Origin: CAZBEL01 sp964628055
GTDB lineage: Bacteria > Fidelibacterota > Marinisomatia > Marinisomatales > TCS56
Length of the DNA: 64,000 nt
Assembly: GCA_964628055.1 (NCBI GenBank)
Contig: CAZVNL010000001.1
Coordinates: 62,001 to 126,000, forward strand
Reading direction: 5' to 3'
Under the pieces are notes generated by a model. That model did not search any database. It was given only the letters and a program-made list of their open reading frames with translations, and had not been told where the DNA came from. The translations under genes were made by a program, and so were the position numbers. Each line of letters starts with the position of its first letter. Positions within the stretch are counted from its first letter, which is position 1. Below, one piece after another: positions 52,201-61,207 of the stretch.

Positions 52201-53057
52201 AACAATTAACGTATAACCTACCAGGGGCCACGTTGTTTAAGGGTCAATTCTCATTTATCGGTAAGCAGTTCGAGGGGGTCATTCGGATTCCCCTGGATAT
52301 TTCTTATTCCGACCAACCCGCACAATTAAACATTTACCTCACGCTGGACACCGATCCCCAGCTGGAGGCCCTGGGGCTGCTGGAAAACATCCCCTTGCGG
52401 GGAGGCGTACCGACTCTCGACCATACCGGGCCTATCATCACTTTTGAGACTACGGACAAACGTCCCCTACGAAATGGCGATCACCTCAATGTGGAGGAAC
52501 CATTTATCATTCGCTTATCTGATCCCCTGGGAATTAATATCACCGGTGAAGTGGGACACGAGATTATGCTTACGGACCTCAAGTCCGCGGAAAAGAAAAA
52601 TATCACCAATAAATTTGTCTACGACCTCAATAAAATTGACACGGGAACCATCCCCTATGAATTGGACCCCAATACTTCTGAGATCGCCCTAAAAATAAAA
52701 GCGTGGGATAGCGCTAACAATCCCGCCGAGCAAGAAATACGCCTATCGATTTTGACGACACCTAAATTGCGCCTCTATCAAGTCATGAACTACCCCAATC
52801 CCTTTGCCACTAATACGCAGTTCACTTTTGAAATTACAAGTTCCGCAACGGTTACCATTGACATCTATACACTGGGGGGACGACGGATAAAATCGTTAGG
52901 AACATATAATTTCTCCGCTGGTTTCCATACCATCCCCTGGGACGGTCGGGATACGTATGGCAATCGCCTGGCAAACGGGACCTACATCTACCGCTTAAAG
53001 GCCAAGAATGAAAACCAGAGCGTCGCCACCATTGGGAGACTGGCCAAATTCCACTGA
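49299..53057 (+). CDS. porU: C25-family protease, PorU-like type IX secretion sortase
   Basis: 1252 residues with a signal peptide (1-22). The caspase/gingipain-like peptidase region (about 590-900) has catalytic His782 (YIGHG) and Cys818 (AGTCSWG). The C-terminus (about 1165-1252) is a beta-sandwich starting with NYPNPFATNTQFTFEI and ending in DIYTLGGRRI, GRDTYGNRLANGTYIY, the form of type A C-terminal sorting and FlgD-like domains. PorU is the sortase that removes such domains from type IX cargo and itself keeps one. The length fits (PorU about 1150). Other Por components are not in the window, so a role as a cargo protease is not excluded. Confidence 0.8.
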   Translation: MKPLCTVISLALLLGSLLGGVQFQVIQSTPERLQLQIRVEAFVEDDLKPVHFLIGLPTDEYPDLQINTSEKRLLPEGIPSRQSPGVHWLQKQRLRGLNVATLEVDPHAGTNAYYRTLNIILRFPQSPPGLRPANKRQTRFLSHRILNWSVARSWFQPPVRKRSTLQQFPRDTWLRIPIQRDGIYALSGEQLLSILSDNPNIDLRSIHMYTSSQYGREQTHILTGNTIKYLPIPENLIEIPIWTEGDSTLKAGDRIYFYGRGATGFNTQGTNVVFKNNIYFTHNTYWLLVPDDGSLRGKRVAARNGSVGNPVLLSYGEAYIHTENDLINPFEEGNAWVGPAIRTGTSFTFEQTITDLLPGSEVTAKLGLQGGSTNIEDKKYPHHHINVYLGSTQNPALDTLDWSGLRKFTSTFTIASNVIQSGSNLFLLENNTSDNYSQPYFDYLTLQYKRQLTTSQLPFEFWAPLHSNVVRFTIAGSKQPQVWMVTDPAQVATMSLETVSTGFAFTVQLPPDTSARFIVFDTSQVSFVSDVSLYGRYKFTTLRNDEAGVEHLLIGPEEFRAASQPLVQHRGSSRFVSLEDIYNQFTGGNADPVAIRWFLQWTQEYWRPPRPDFVLFMGDADYDYRNLTGNSQNRVPTIEIGESNSRATDDRLVDISGTIPELALGRFPAQSVGEVEDFVAKIIAYETNPLYGLWRQRVTLVADDAARPEPKYGSIATGKSHTRNSETIASLVSPLVELQKLYMMEFPEVSDASSYGVIKPDATQALFDLLKEGTGIINYIGHGSAHQWAQEKLLYQDRGDVNAIDTGLKLPIWIAGTCSWGHFDNIGSESFAEELIRRPMNGAVGIITTSRPITVSGNAFFEEEFFRALFPNGDIATEPVGIIHQSIKDGSVSGELFHYFGDPATPLPIPFQKVSVTSLIPDTLLTLDTARFAGNQTMDPNSTGSGIITLKDAERKVTRFYNIASTTQQLTYNLPGATLFKGQFSFIGKQFEGVIRIPLDISYSDQPAQLNIYLTLDTDPQLEALGLLENIPLRGGVPTLDHTGPIITFETTDKRPLRNGDHLNVEEPFIIRLSDPLGINITGEVGHEIMLTDLKSAEKKNITNKFVYDLNKIDTGTIPYELDPNTSEIALKIKAWDSANNPAEQEIRLSILTTPKLRLYQVMNYPNPFATNTQFTFEITSSATVTIDIYTLGGRRIKSLGTYNFSAGFHTIPWDGRDTYGNRLANGTYIYRLKAKNENQSVATIGRLAKFH

Positions 53058-53112
53058 CAGCAATAAAACCCCGGTGACTTTTCTGAAATACGAGGACCAA
53101 CCTGAGCATAAG

Positions 53113-53706
53113 ATGACCCCTTTATTTTCCTCCTCTCCCCCTATCATCCTGGCTTCCAACTCACCGCGAAGAAAGGCCCTGTTAGATCAAATTGGCCTTG
53201 CAACACAGGTGATTCCAAGCCAGGTGAACGAAGACCCGTCCCTTCCCTTACAACCAGCCGAGTATGCGGAACACTACGCCCGTTCAAAAGCCCAAACAGT
53301 TGCTGAAAAATATCACCAGGCGCTGGTGATCGGCGCCGATACCATCGTTGTGCTCAATGGAGCAATCCTGGGCAAACCACCATCCGCCCAGGCCGCTCAC
53401 TCCATGTTAAGTCGCCTATCCAATCGTACCCATACGGTCATCACTGGGGTCTCCTTGCAATGGAAAGAAAACGGGATTGAGGACACCTTTCACGAAAAAA
53501 CAGCTGTCACCTTCTACCCCATCTTAAGCGAAGAGATAACCCACTATATTAAAAACTGGAAACCTTTTGATAAGGCAGGCAGTTACGGCATCCAGGACTG
53601 GTCTTCCATTTGGGTTAAAGGCATCGAAGGGTGCTACTTTAATGTAGTGGGGTTCCCCATCGCTGCTTTCTACCAACATTTTAAGAAGATCGTTAAAAAG
53701 GCCTAA
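53113..53706 (+). CDS. maf: Maf-like nucleotide pyrophosphatase
   Basis: 197 residues from the ATG at 53113; the open frame extends back into porU, but only from here does the family start. The motifs ILASNSPRRKALLDQIGL, then VIGADTIVVLNG, GKP and KAGSYGIQDW are those of Maf/YhdE, which hydrolyse non-canonical or dTTP/UTP nucleotides. The IGADTIV Asp is the catalytic base. It is 55 bases downstream of the porU stop and 59 bases before the RodZ-like gene. Confidence 0.92.
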   Translation: MTPLFSSSPPIILASNSPRRKALLDQIGLATQVIPSQVNEDPSLPLQPAEYAEHYARSKAQTVAEKYHQALVIGADTIVVLNGAILGKPPSAQAAHSMLSRLSNRTHTVITGVSLQWKENGIEDTFHEKTAVTFYPILSEEITHYIKNWKPFDKAGSYGIQDWSSIWVKGIEGCYFNVVGFPIAAFYQHFKKIVKKA

Positions 53707-53765
53707 ATTGTATTGAATGCCAGTACATCCGGCAATTAACTTTTCAACCCCTTACAAGGAAGAAC

Positions 53766-54587
53766 ATGGCTAATTTTTACGAAGAACTGAAAGCGCTGCG
53801 CGAACGTCAGAACATTGCTCTGGAAGAAATTCATGAGCGTACGAAAATCAACCTTAACTACCTCCAAGCGTTAGAAAAAGGTCAATTTGACGTATTACCG
53901 AAGACTTACGTCCGTTTATTTCTAAAAGCGTACGTGACGGAGATCGGGGGAGACGCGGAAGAAGCCCTCGACCAACTGGAGCGCTACTTAAGCGCCATGG
54001 AGGCCACCGCGGCACCTTTAACGAAAAAACCTGAAGTGGAGACGCCCGTTCCTGCCCCGGAAGAAACACCGCCTCCGTTGCGACCACCCACTAAACTACG
54101 CTCCGACCTGGCAAAAGCGGCCGTTTTCCTGGTAGTCTTCCTCTTCGCCATCTATATCATTAAAAAAATCAGTAGAGAAACCAGCGCCGCCGTGGGAGGG
54201 AATGGAACTCCCATCCTTTTAAAAGAAGTCTCTCCTGTTACGGAAACAATCCTACAGAACGAATTCCAGGAGTACATTCACCTCACCGATGCCATTGAAC
54301 CGGAACCACCTTATACGGTAAGAATTGCTGCTCGCGAGCGACTCTGGTACCGTACATTAACCGACTCTACCAACGAAACCGCCGGTATCCTCTCCGCAGG
54401 CGAGAGCCTAATGCGACCCTTTCAAGAAACCCTGGATTTGCTCATCAACCCCTCCGGTGCCATAAAATATATTAAAATCAATGGCGTTGATTTTACCAAA
54501 ATGGAACCAACTACCTACCCCTCCTGGATTGGCTTCCGAACCCAGACCAGAACAATTTCCATTCGTCAATACATTCCCCAAAACTAA
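53766..54587 (+). CDS. RodZ-like HTH membrane protein
   Basis: 273 residues: a helix-turn-helix of the HTH_25 type (LKALRERQNIALEEIHERTK, then YLQALEKGQFDVLP) at 7-70, a Pro/Glu linker (100-115), one membrane segment (about 118-138), and a periplasmic beta domain (about 190-265) of the DUF4115 type (YTVRIAARERLWYRTL, ISAGES-like ILSAGESLMRP). In other bacteria RodZ joins MreB to the wall synthesis complex. Its place just upstream of the dcw cluster fits a shape or division role. Confidence 0.85.
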   Translation: MANFYEELKALRERQNIALEEIHERTKINLNYLQALEKGQFDVLPKTYVRLFLKAYVTEIGGDAEEALDQLERYLSAMEATAAPLTKKPEVETPVPAPEETPPPLRPPTKLRSDLAKAAVFLVVFLFAIYIIKKISRETSAAVGGNGTPILLKEVSPVTETILQNEFQEYIHLTDAIEPEPPYTVRIAARERLWYRTLTDSTNETAGILSAGESLMRPFQETLDLLINPSGAIKYIKINGVDFTKMEPTTYPSWIGFRTQTRTISIRQYIPQN

Positions 54588-54668
54588 CCCAGTTTAAACG
54601 ACTCTCTTTCCTTAACCACTAACTACGGCGGTAAGGCTATCGTAGTCAGGAATATTCTATAAAAAAGT

Positions 54669-54714
54669 ATTGACACTGGTGGGTTGTTAGAAATACATTG
54701 TGGGTGATTGTGGG
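54669..54714 (+). promoter_or_regulatory. Promoter and MraZ operator of the dcw cluster
   Basis: TTGACA at 54669-54674 and TACATT at 54693-54698 (18-base spacer) form a sigma-70-type promoter with a start near 54705. TGGGT boxes at 54679-54683, 54700-54704 and 54710-54714 overlap it; the last two are exactly ten bases apart, the TGGGN-N5-TGGGN arrangement that MraZ binds. MraZ is thus expected to repress its own operon. The ATG of mraZ is at 54742. Confidence 0.7.
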
Positions 54715-54741
54715 TAATCATCCCTATATTAATCCTTAGAA

Positions 54742-55206
54742 ATGACGCAAAAGAAAAACACATTCACCGGGGAATTTTTATACTCTATTGACCTGAAAGG
54801 TCGGGTCAATATCCCAGCCAAATTCCGGCAGGTTCTCTCCGATGACAATGAACAGACTTTCGTTGTCACCCGGGGCATAGACCCCTGTGTTTGGGTATAT
54901 CCCATCACGGTGTGGCAGGGCATTGAAGACGAACTGAAAAAACTATCTTCCCTTTCCGCCGTCAACCGCACGTTTATTCGTCAAACGGCCCGGCATGCTA
55001 CCATTACTACCTACGATAAACAGGGGCGCATACAAATCCCCACCACCCTAATTAAATATGCAGGCCTGGATAAAGAAGTCCTTATCATCGGAATGATTAA
55101 CAAGATCGAAATTTGGAATCCCGACCGTCTCCGGGTAGTGGATGAACAAAACCTTGGCATTGATCCCAGTGCTTATGATGAACTCGCTAACAAAATCATT
55201 ATTTAA
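54742..55206 (+). CDS. mraZ: Transcriptional regulator MraZ
   Basis: 154 residues of two AbrB-like swapped-hairpin domains, each with the family signature: FLYSIDLKGRVNIPAKFR near 13-30 and ITTYDKQGRIQIPTTL near 88-103. MraZ is the DNA-binding autoregulator of the dcw operon, which starts here, and binds TGGG direct repeats such as those upstream. The stop overlaps the rsmH start (TAATG). Confidence 0.95.
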   Translation: MTQKKNTFTGEFLYSIDLKGRVNIPAKFRQVLSDDNEQTFVVTRGIDPCVWVYPITVWQGIEDELKKLSSLSAVNRTFIRQTARHATITTYDKQGRIQIPTTLIKYAGLDKEVLIIGMINKIEIWNPDRLRVVDEQNLGIDPSAYDELANKIII

Positions 55207-56105
55207 TGTTCCCGAAGGCTTCTTGGGATTCAGTTACCGACCATACGCCGGTTATGGTGAAGGAAGTACTCCATTACTTAAACATTCTACCGGACGGAAT
55301 CTACCTCGACGGTACGATCGGTCTCGGTGGGCACGCCACACAGATACTTTCCAGGTTATCAACGCAAGGAATGTTAATCGGTCTTGACCGGGATGAAGGG
55401 GCGCTTAACCGTTGTTCCTCCAAGTTTAGCGTCTCTTCATCCCCTTACTCTCTGTACCACGCTTCCTACGACACCTTTCCCCAGATTTTGCAACAACTGG
55501 GAATACCCGGAGTAAACGGCATGTTGTTGGACCTGGGCCTTTCTTCTTTTCAATTAGCGTCACCTACCCGGGGCTTTTCCTACAGCAGTGACGGCCTTTT
55601 GGATATGCGTTTCGATGAACGGAGTTCCACCACAGCGGCTGACATCCTGAACCGGTCCAGTGTAAGAGAGTTAACCAATCTTTTTAATGAATACGGTGAG
55701 GAGCGTTACGCTTACCGCATTGCCCGCCGCATCAAAGAAAGGGGCACCGTCCAGTCCGTGGGTGATTTGAGAGCAGCCATCCGCCGGGCGACGCCCCCCC
55801 GGGGACGCCCCCGAGTTATGGCGCGGATTTTCCAGGCCCTGCGCATTGCCGTAAACCAGGAGCTCGATCGCTTGCAGGAGTTCTTAAATCAATTCATGGA
55901 CTATCTCCTACCCCACGGACGTATCGTAATTCTCAGCTATCATTCCCTGGAAGATCGAATGGTAAAACAAACCTTCAGAGCCCTCCGCCAGGAAGGGAAG
56001 TTCACTATACTAACACCAAAACCCATTCCGCCGGGTGAGGCGGAGATTCAAGCGAATCCCCGAGCCAAGAGTGCCCGTCTAAGGGCAGGGGAGAAAACCG
56101 CATGA
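55206..56105 (+). CDS. rsmH: 16S rRNA m4C1402 methyltransferase RsmH
   Basis: 299 residues. Motifs are HTPVMVKEVLHYLNI (partly VMVKE), YLDGTIGLGGHATQIL for S-adenosylmethionine binding, GLDRDEGAL, MLLDLGLSSFQL and RGFSY..DGLLDMRFD, then RIFQALRIAVNQELD and ILSYHSLEDR, all standard. It methylates N4 of C1402 in 16S rRNA and is kept in second place of the dcw operon as usual. It overlaps ftsL by four bases. Confidence 0.95.
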   Translation: MFPKASWDSVTDHTPVMVKEVLHYLNILPDGIYLDGTIGLGGHATQILSRLSTQGMLIGLDRDEGALNRCSSKFSVSSSPYSLYHASYDTFPQILQQLGIPGVNGMLLDLGLSSFQLASPTRGFSYSSDGLLDMRFDERSSTTAADILNRSSVRELTNLFNEYGEERYAYRIARRIKERGTVQSVGDLRAAIRRATPPRGRPRVMARIFQALRIAVNQELDRLQEFLNQFMDYLLPHGRIVILSYHSLEDRMVKQTFRALRQEGKFTILTPKPIPPGEAEIQANPRAKSARLRAGEKTA

Positions 56106-56428
56106 GCCATCCCGTCAGAAAACATCGCCGATCTAAACGCCAACGGGAAATCCTGCAAACCCTGTCCTTTTTTCTAATCACAATTGCTTCCATTACCGGG
56201 CTGATCGTTTACCTATGGGTCTATACCGAAGTGGACGAGACCTTAATGAATATTAACGCGCAAAATGCCACCGTGAGCGAATTAAACAACACGATCAAAA
56301 AACTCCAAAGTGATATTGCCCGTTTATCCCGCGTGGATAGAATCACTCGCGTGGCACGGGAGGAATTGGGTATGGTCAATACCCAGCCAGAATCTATCGC
56401 GGTTTATGTACCTGAGAACTACAATTAG
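56102..56428 (+). CDS. ftsL: Cell division protein FtsL
   Basis: 108 residues, a short basic cytoplasmic tail, one membrane segment (about 18-40) and a periplasmic coiled coil (46-82, TVSELNNTIKKLQSDIARLS), followed by a D-R-I-x-x-x-A-R-E-x-L-G-M motif (DRITRVAREELGMVNTQPES), the classic end of FtsL-type proteins. It would pair with FtsB to activate FtsWI at the septum. It sits between rsmH and ftsI as usual. Confidence 0.85.
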   Translation: MSHPVRKHRRSKRQREILQTLSFFLITIASITGLIVYLWVYTEVDETLMNINAQNATVSELNNTIKKLQSDIARLSRVDRITRVAREELGMVNTQPESIAVYVPENYN

Positions 56429-56437
56429 GAACGGGCT

Positions 56438-58420
56438 ATGACGAGAACCTACTTAAAGTTCCGTTCCCGAATTATTCTGATCTCGTCGATCATAATCCTG
56501 TTCTGGTTTACCCTCGCCGTGCGCTTATTCCAGATTCAAATCATTAATGGAGCTACCTACCGCCAACAGGGCTACCAACAAGCCCAGGCGCAAATTCCCC
56601 TTCCCGCCGTCCGGGGGAATATCTTTGATCGTAACAACCAACCTTTTACCCAAAACCTGGTCTATTATTCCATCGGCGTGCACCCGCAAAAAGTCACCGA
56701 ACCGGAGAATCTGGCTCAGTTACTCAGTTCCGGTACCAGCCGACCCGTCGAACTCTATCTGAAAAGACTCGCTTCTTCCAAACCCTTCGTTTACCTGGAA
56801 CGCAATCTCCGAAAGGAGGAATGTGAACCCTTATTATCGCATTCTGAACTGGGAGTTATCATAGAGCGCCACGCCAAACGCTATTACCCCCACGAAACTA
56901 TCGGCTCGCAAGTCATTGGCTTCACCGACATGGACAACCGCGGGGTGGCGGGTATCGAAAAACGGTTTGACCAATATTTAAAAGGGCAGAACGGGTGGGT
57001 TTACCGACAGCGCAACGGGAAAGGACTTACCAAACCAAAAAACGGGTTTCCCGTTAAACCGCCCATCGATGGGGCCAACATTCAACTCACCATTGACCTT
57101 GATTATCAGACGGTCCTTCAGGAAGAATTGCTCCGAAGATTAGAAGAGACTGGTGCCAGGACCGCCCTTGGTGTCCTCATGGACCCCCAGACTGGCGACC
57201 TACTGGCCATGGCGTCAATCCCGGATTATAATCCCAATCGGGTTTCCGAATACGATGTGGAATACCAGAAGAACCGTACCATCACCGACCAGTTTGAACC
57301 AGGTTCTACCTTTAAAATCGTCGTTACAACAGCAGCCCTGGCCTTGAATACCGTAAGCATCAGTCAGGAATTCAACTGTGAGAATGGCAGTTACCAGTTC
57401 GCTGGGAAAGTAATTAAAGACTGGGACGAGTTCGGCGTGCTGACCCTTCCTCAAATCATCGAGAATTCCAGCAACGTGGGGGTAATTAAAATTGCCAAAA
57501 CGGTGGGGCCGGTAAATCTCTATCGTTACTGTCGCGACTTTGGATTCGGAACCCCGACGAATATTAACTTGATTGGGGAAAGTCCGGGGACCCTTCACAA
57601 AACCAGCGAATGGAGTGAGATTTCTCTCGCGGAGGTATCCCTGGGGCATGAAGTGGGTGTTACTGCCTTGCAGTTAGCCGCGGCCTATGCTGCCGTGGCC
57701 AATGGGGGCTTCCTCATGCGGCCGCGCATTATTAAACAGATTGTTTCACCTGATAATAAGGTCCTCTACCAGGAACATCCTGAAGTCATTCGTAAAGTTG
57801 CCTCCCGCGAGGTGATGGAAACCCTAACGAGTATGCTCCTGCGGGCAGTAAAGACGGGCACGGGGGAAAAAGCGAACATCCCCGGTTGGTTCATCGCCGG
57901 AAAAACGGGAACAGCGCAAAAATTTATTGATGGCGAGTATTCCAACAAGAAATTCATCTCCAGCTTCGCCGGGTTTTTCCCCGGCAATGACCCGCGGATC
58001 GTAGGGGTCTTTATCCTTAACGAACCTCAAGTCGGCTACCACTGGGGAGGTGTAGGCGCGGCGCCTCTGTTCCGACGAGTTATAGAACGCATCATTAACA
58101 TGGACGATTCGCTGCAACCCAATGCGAAACCTATTTCAAAACCGCGTAACTATCTGGTAGAGAACATCCCCGAACCTGCTTTGAGGCCGTCTTTAGCAAC
58201 TCAAATGAGAATCGTGAACAATACGCTCCAGGATCAACCAGCACCTATCGGTAGCATCGTACCAGATGTACGGGGTATGAGCCTACGGAAAGCCAAGATG
58301 ACGCTGCGTATGGCAGAGTTAAAATCCCGATTCACCGGTTCTGGAACGGTCTATTGGCAGAGCCCCAAACCAGGAACAAAAGTTACTCCGGGCGCTATAT
58401 GTACCATAGGTTTAAAATGA
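56438..58420 (+). CDS. ftsI: Division transpeptidase FtsI (PBP3) with PASTA domain
   Basis: 660 residues: a membrane anchor (about 12-32), the class B dimerisation domain (about 55-200), and the transpeptidase domain (about 240-560). Catalytic Ser290 lies in the SxxK motif STFK (290-293), with SSN and KTGTAQ motifs following. A single PASTA domain at about 605-660 is uncommon in proteobacterial FtsI but known in other phyla. It cross-links septal peptidoglycan with FtsW. The next start (murE) overlaps the stop by four bases. Confidence 0.94.
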   Translation: MTRTYLKFRSRIILISSIIILFWFTLAVRLFQIQIINGATYRQQGYQQAQAQIPLPAVRGNIFDRNNQPFTQNLVYYSIGVHPQKVTEPENLAQLLSSGTSRPVELYLKRLASSKPFVYLERNLRKEECEPLLSHSELGVIIERHAKRYYPHETIGSQVIGFTDMDNRGVAGIEKRFDQYLKGQNGWVYRQRNGKGLTKPKNGFPVKPPIDGANIQLTIDLDYQTVLQEELLRRLEETGARTALGVLMDPQTGDLLAMASIPDYNPNRVSEYDVEYQKNRTITDQFEPGSTFKIVVTTAALALNTVSISQEFNCENGSYQFAGKVIKDWDEFGVLTLPQIIENSSNVGVIKIAKTVGPVNLYRYCRDFGFGTPTNINLIGESPGTLHKTSEWSEISLAEVSLGHEVGVTALQLAAAYAAVANGGFLMRPRIIKQIVSPDNKVLYQEHPEVIRKVASREVMETLTSMLLRAVKTGTGEKANIPGWFIAGKTGTAQKFIDGEYSNKKFISSFAGFFPGNDPRIVGVFILNEPQVGYHWGGVGAAPLFRRVIERIINMDDSLQPNAKPISKPRNYLVENIPEPALRPSLATQMRIVNNTLQDQPAPIGSIVPDVRGMSLRKAKMTLRMAELKSRFTGSGTVYWQSPKPGTKVTPGAICTIGLK

Positions 58421-59877
58421 AGCGGACGCTCGATCAGATCACGGCTGACATTATTGCCGAACGTAAATCCATCCCTTCTATCGCCGTTCGTGGGATCGCC
58501 ATCCACTCCGACGAAGTTCAACCCGGTGACCTCTTCGTCGCTATTCCAGGGACGAATTGCGATGGCCACGACTTCATCCCCCAGGCGCTTGCCAAGGGCG
58601 CTGTAGCCATCCTCTCCAACGGACGCGACCTGGAATCTCTCCCCGTTCCCCAGATTAAAAGCCCCAACCCCCGGCAAGCCTTGTCGAAAGTCGCTGCCGC
58701 CTTTTATCGTTATCCTTCCCGGGACCTCACTGTTGTGGGAATCACCGGCACCAATGGGAAAACTACAACTGCTTCTATCTTAACCCATATTCTAAACCAG
58801 GCTGGTTACAAAGTGGCGCAGGTGGGAACCTTGGGCGTCATCGCGGAAGGTTTCTCCCGGGAGAAAACGCTCACTACTCCCGATGCTGTCGCCTTGCAAA
58901 AACTATTTTATCACCTTGGAAAAGAACATTTTACCCACGTGGTCATGGAGGTCTCTTCCCATGCCATCGATCAATACCGGGTGGCTGATGTTGATTTCAA
59001 CTACTGTGCATTCACCAACCTAACCCCGGAACACCTGGACTACCACGGCACCATGGAGGCGTATTACCATACTAAGGCCAAGTTGTTTAAATCCTTACCC
59101 ATTACCGCCACCGCAGTCGTGAATATCACCGCGGCTTATGGTAAACAAATGGTCACGGAAAGTCGAGCACCGGTGGTCACCACCTCCATGGACCCCACGC
59201 AGGGTGATATTCATTTCACAGAAATAAAAGTCACATTGGAGGGTATCGAAGGATACCTTCAGGCTGGAGAGCACACTTTATGCATACAAGCACCTTTTAC
59301 GGGCACCTTTAATGCCGAAAATATCCTTACAGCGGTTGGTGTGGCTATTACCATGGGCCTACCGGAAAATGCCATCGAAGCAGGTTTGCGCACCTGTCCA
59401 CCGGTACCGGGACGCATGGAAACGTTTCGCACTCCTACCGGGGGAACAGTCATCCTCGATTATGCCCACACCCCCGATGCGTACGAAAAGGTGTTGAGTA
59501 CCCTTCAAGCCCTTCGTCAAGAAGGGGGTAAGATGACGGTATTATTCGGCGGGGGTGGCAATCGAGATACTGCTAACCGGCCCCAAATGGCTGCTATCGC
59601 TGAAAAATATGCTACCCGTTGTATCATCACACCCGATAATCCCCGCTATGAACCCCTCGACGAAATTAACCGTGATATTATTCAGGGATTCACGCGTCCC
59701 TGTTATACCCTTTACCAGGATCGCGGAACGGCCTTGCAGGAAGCTTTGGCTATTCTACGCGCTAAGGATATCCTGGTTGTGTTAGGGAAAGGCAGGGAAA
59801 ATTACCAAGAGGTCCAGGGTGTGAGGATGTTTTATTCTGATGTAGAGATTATTAGACGGTACTGTGATGCGGATTGA
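58417..59877 (+). CDS. murE: UDP-MurNAc-tripeptide synthetase MurE (diaminopimelate-type)
   Basis: 486 residues from the ATG at 58417; the open frame extends into ftsI and this start has the ATGA overlap usual in the cluster. The ATP loop GTNGKTT is at 111-117. The motif DNPRYEP (Asp407-Arg410) is that of enzymes adding meso-diaminopimelate; those adding lysine differ here. So the peptidoglycan is probably the Gram-negative mDAP type. Other Mur motifs (VMEVSSHAIDQYR, TPEHLDYHGTMEAY) are intact. The end overlaps murF by 11 bases. Confidence 0.95.
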   Translation: MKRTLDQITADIIAERKSIPSIAVRGIAIHSDEVQPGDLFVAIPGTNCDGHDFIPQALAKGAVAILSNGRDLESLPVPQIKSPNPRQALSKVAAAFYRYPSRDLTVVGITGTNGKTTTASILTHILNQAGYKVAQVGTLGVIAEGFSREKTLTTPDAVALQKLFYHLGKEHFTHVVMEVSSHAIDQYRVADVDFNYCAFTNLTPEHLDYHGTMEAYYHTKAKLFKSLPITATAVVNITAAYGKQMVTESRAPVVTTSMDPTQGDIHFTEIKVTLEGIEGYLQAGEHTLCIQAPFTGTFNAENILTAVGVAITMGLPENAIEAGLRTCPPVPGRMETFRTPTGGTVILDYAHTPDAYEKVLSTLQALRQEGGKMTVLFGGGGNRDTANRPQMAAIAEKYATRCIITPDNPRYEPLDEINRDIIQGFTRPCYTLYQDRGTALQEALAILRAKDILVVLGKGRENYQEVQGVRMFYSDVEIIRRYCDAD

Positions 59878-61207
59878 CCTACACGATCCCGCTCGTTTTC
59901 AAAACGTCTTTCAACAGGTCACCAATAAAAAACTACCGGTAAAGGTCACCGGCATCGCCACCGACAGTCGCGAATGTCGGTCTGGAGATCTCTACGTTGC
60001 TCTTCGAGGCGAGCGCGTGGACGGGCATGATTTCATCGCCGATGCTGCCCGGCATGGGGCCGTCCTGGCCTTAGTGGCTCATGACAGTTCCCCCGGCGAA
60101 ATACCAATTCTCCTGGTGGAAAGTCCCCGGAAAACCGTTGGTCTGGTAGCACGGGCCTGGCGCCAGCAATTTTCCATTCCCATCCTCGCCATTACGGGTT
60201 CCAACGGTAAGACATCCACTAAAGATTTACTGAAACACCTCTTGCAACCCCTTCATACGGTACATGCCACCCGCGGGAGTTACAACACGTCCATTGGATT
60301 GCCCCTTACTTTACTGGAGTTAGGTCCAGTACATACGTTTTCCCTTATAGAAATGGGGGCCAACCAGCCTAACGATATTTCCTACCTTTGTTCCATTTGT
60401 GAACCGAGTCACGGGCTCATCACCAATATTGCTCCGGCCCACTTGGCTGGCTTCGGGACGATAGACCAGATCACCCACACCAAAGGGGTCCTGTTCATGG
60501 CGGTGGCAGATGGAATCGCCTTTGTCAATTTAGCGGACGAATGGGTGCGAAAACTCCCCATTGCTGGGGAAAAGATTTCCTATGGCCTCACTCCCGACTG
60601 TGATTTCCCTGCTGACTTGCATACGGAGGCTGATGGAACGATTACACTCACCATTGACGCCCACGAAATCCGTACTAACTCATCTAATCTCACCTTCGCG
60701 AAAAATGTCATCGCCGCTTCGGCAGTGGCTATTACCTTGGGGTTAGATTGGGATACCTTTCAGCGACAGATCAACAGCTACCAACCCACCCAGGGACGGT
60801 GCACGGTTCAGCAGTGGAACAAGATTACAATTATTGACGATACGTATAACGCCAATCTGACATCTACGCTGGCAGCGCTGGACTATCTCACTGCTCTGCG
60901 GGGCAATGGAAGGCGAATCTTCGTCTTCGGTGATATGTTTGAATTGGGAAATCAGGCGGCTACCTATCACCACCAAGTGGGTGAAAAATGCTCCCAACTT
61001 CCCCTTGATGCCGTGTTCACCATTGGTAAGGAAACCGTTGCCACTGACCAGGCCATCACGCAGGTTCCCCACCACATACACTACGAAACAAAAGACGAAT
61101 TGTCCCGGGCATTACGGGCCTTTTTAAAACCTCAAGACAAAGTATTAATCAAAGGTTCCCGGGGTATGGCTATGGAAACAATCATCCAAGCTTTGGTGAA
61201 CGGCTGA
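59867..61207 (+). CDS. murF: UDP-MurNAc-tripeptide-D-Ala-D-Ala ligase MurF
   Basis: 446 residues from ATG at 59867 (a GTG is one codon earlier). The ATP loop GSNGKTST is at 111-118, and the family's Mur ligase motifs follow (SLIEMGANQPNDISYL, NIAPAHLAGFG, IIDDTYNAN). It adds D-Ala-D-Ala to finish the pentapeptide. It overlaps murE by 11 bases and the mraY start by one base (TGATG), so the dcw genes are translated in series. Confidence 0.95.
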   Translation: MRIDLHDPARFQNVFQQVTNKKLPVKVTGIATDSRECRSGDLYVALRGERVDGHDFIADAARHGAVLALVAHDSSPGEIPILLVESPRKTVGLVARAWRQQFSIPILAITGSNGKTSTKDLLKHLLQPLHTVHATRGSYNTSIGLPLTLLELGPVHTFSLIEMGANQPNDISYLCSICEPSHGLITNIAPAHLAGFGTIDQITHTKGVLFMAVADGIAFVNLADEWVRKLPIAGEKISYGLTPDCDFPADLHTEADGTITLTIDAHEIRTNSSNLTFAKNVIAASAVAITLGLDWDTFQRQINSYQPTQGRCTVQQWNKITIIDDTYNANLTSTLAALDYLTALRGNGRRIFVFGDMFELGNQAATYHHQVGEKCSQLPLDAVFTIGKETVATDQAITQVPHHIHYETKDELSRALRAFLKPQDKVLIKGSRGMAMETIIQALVNG

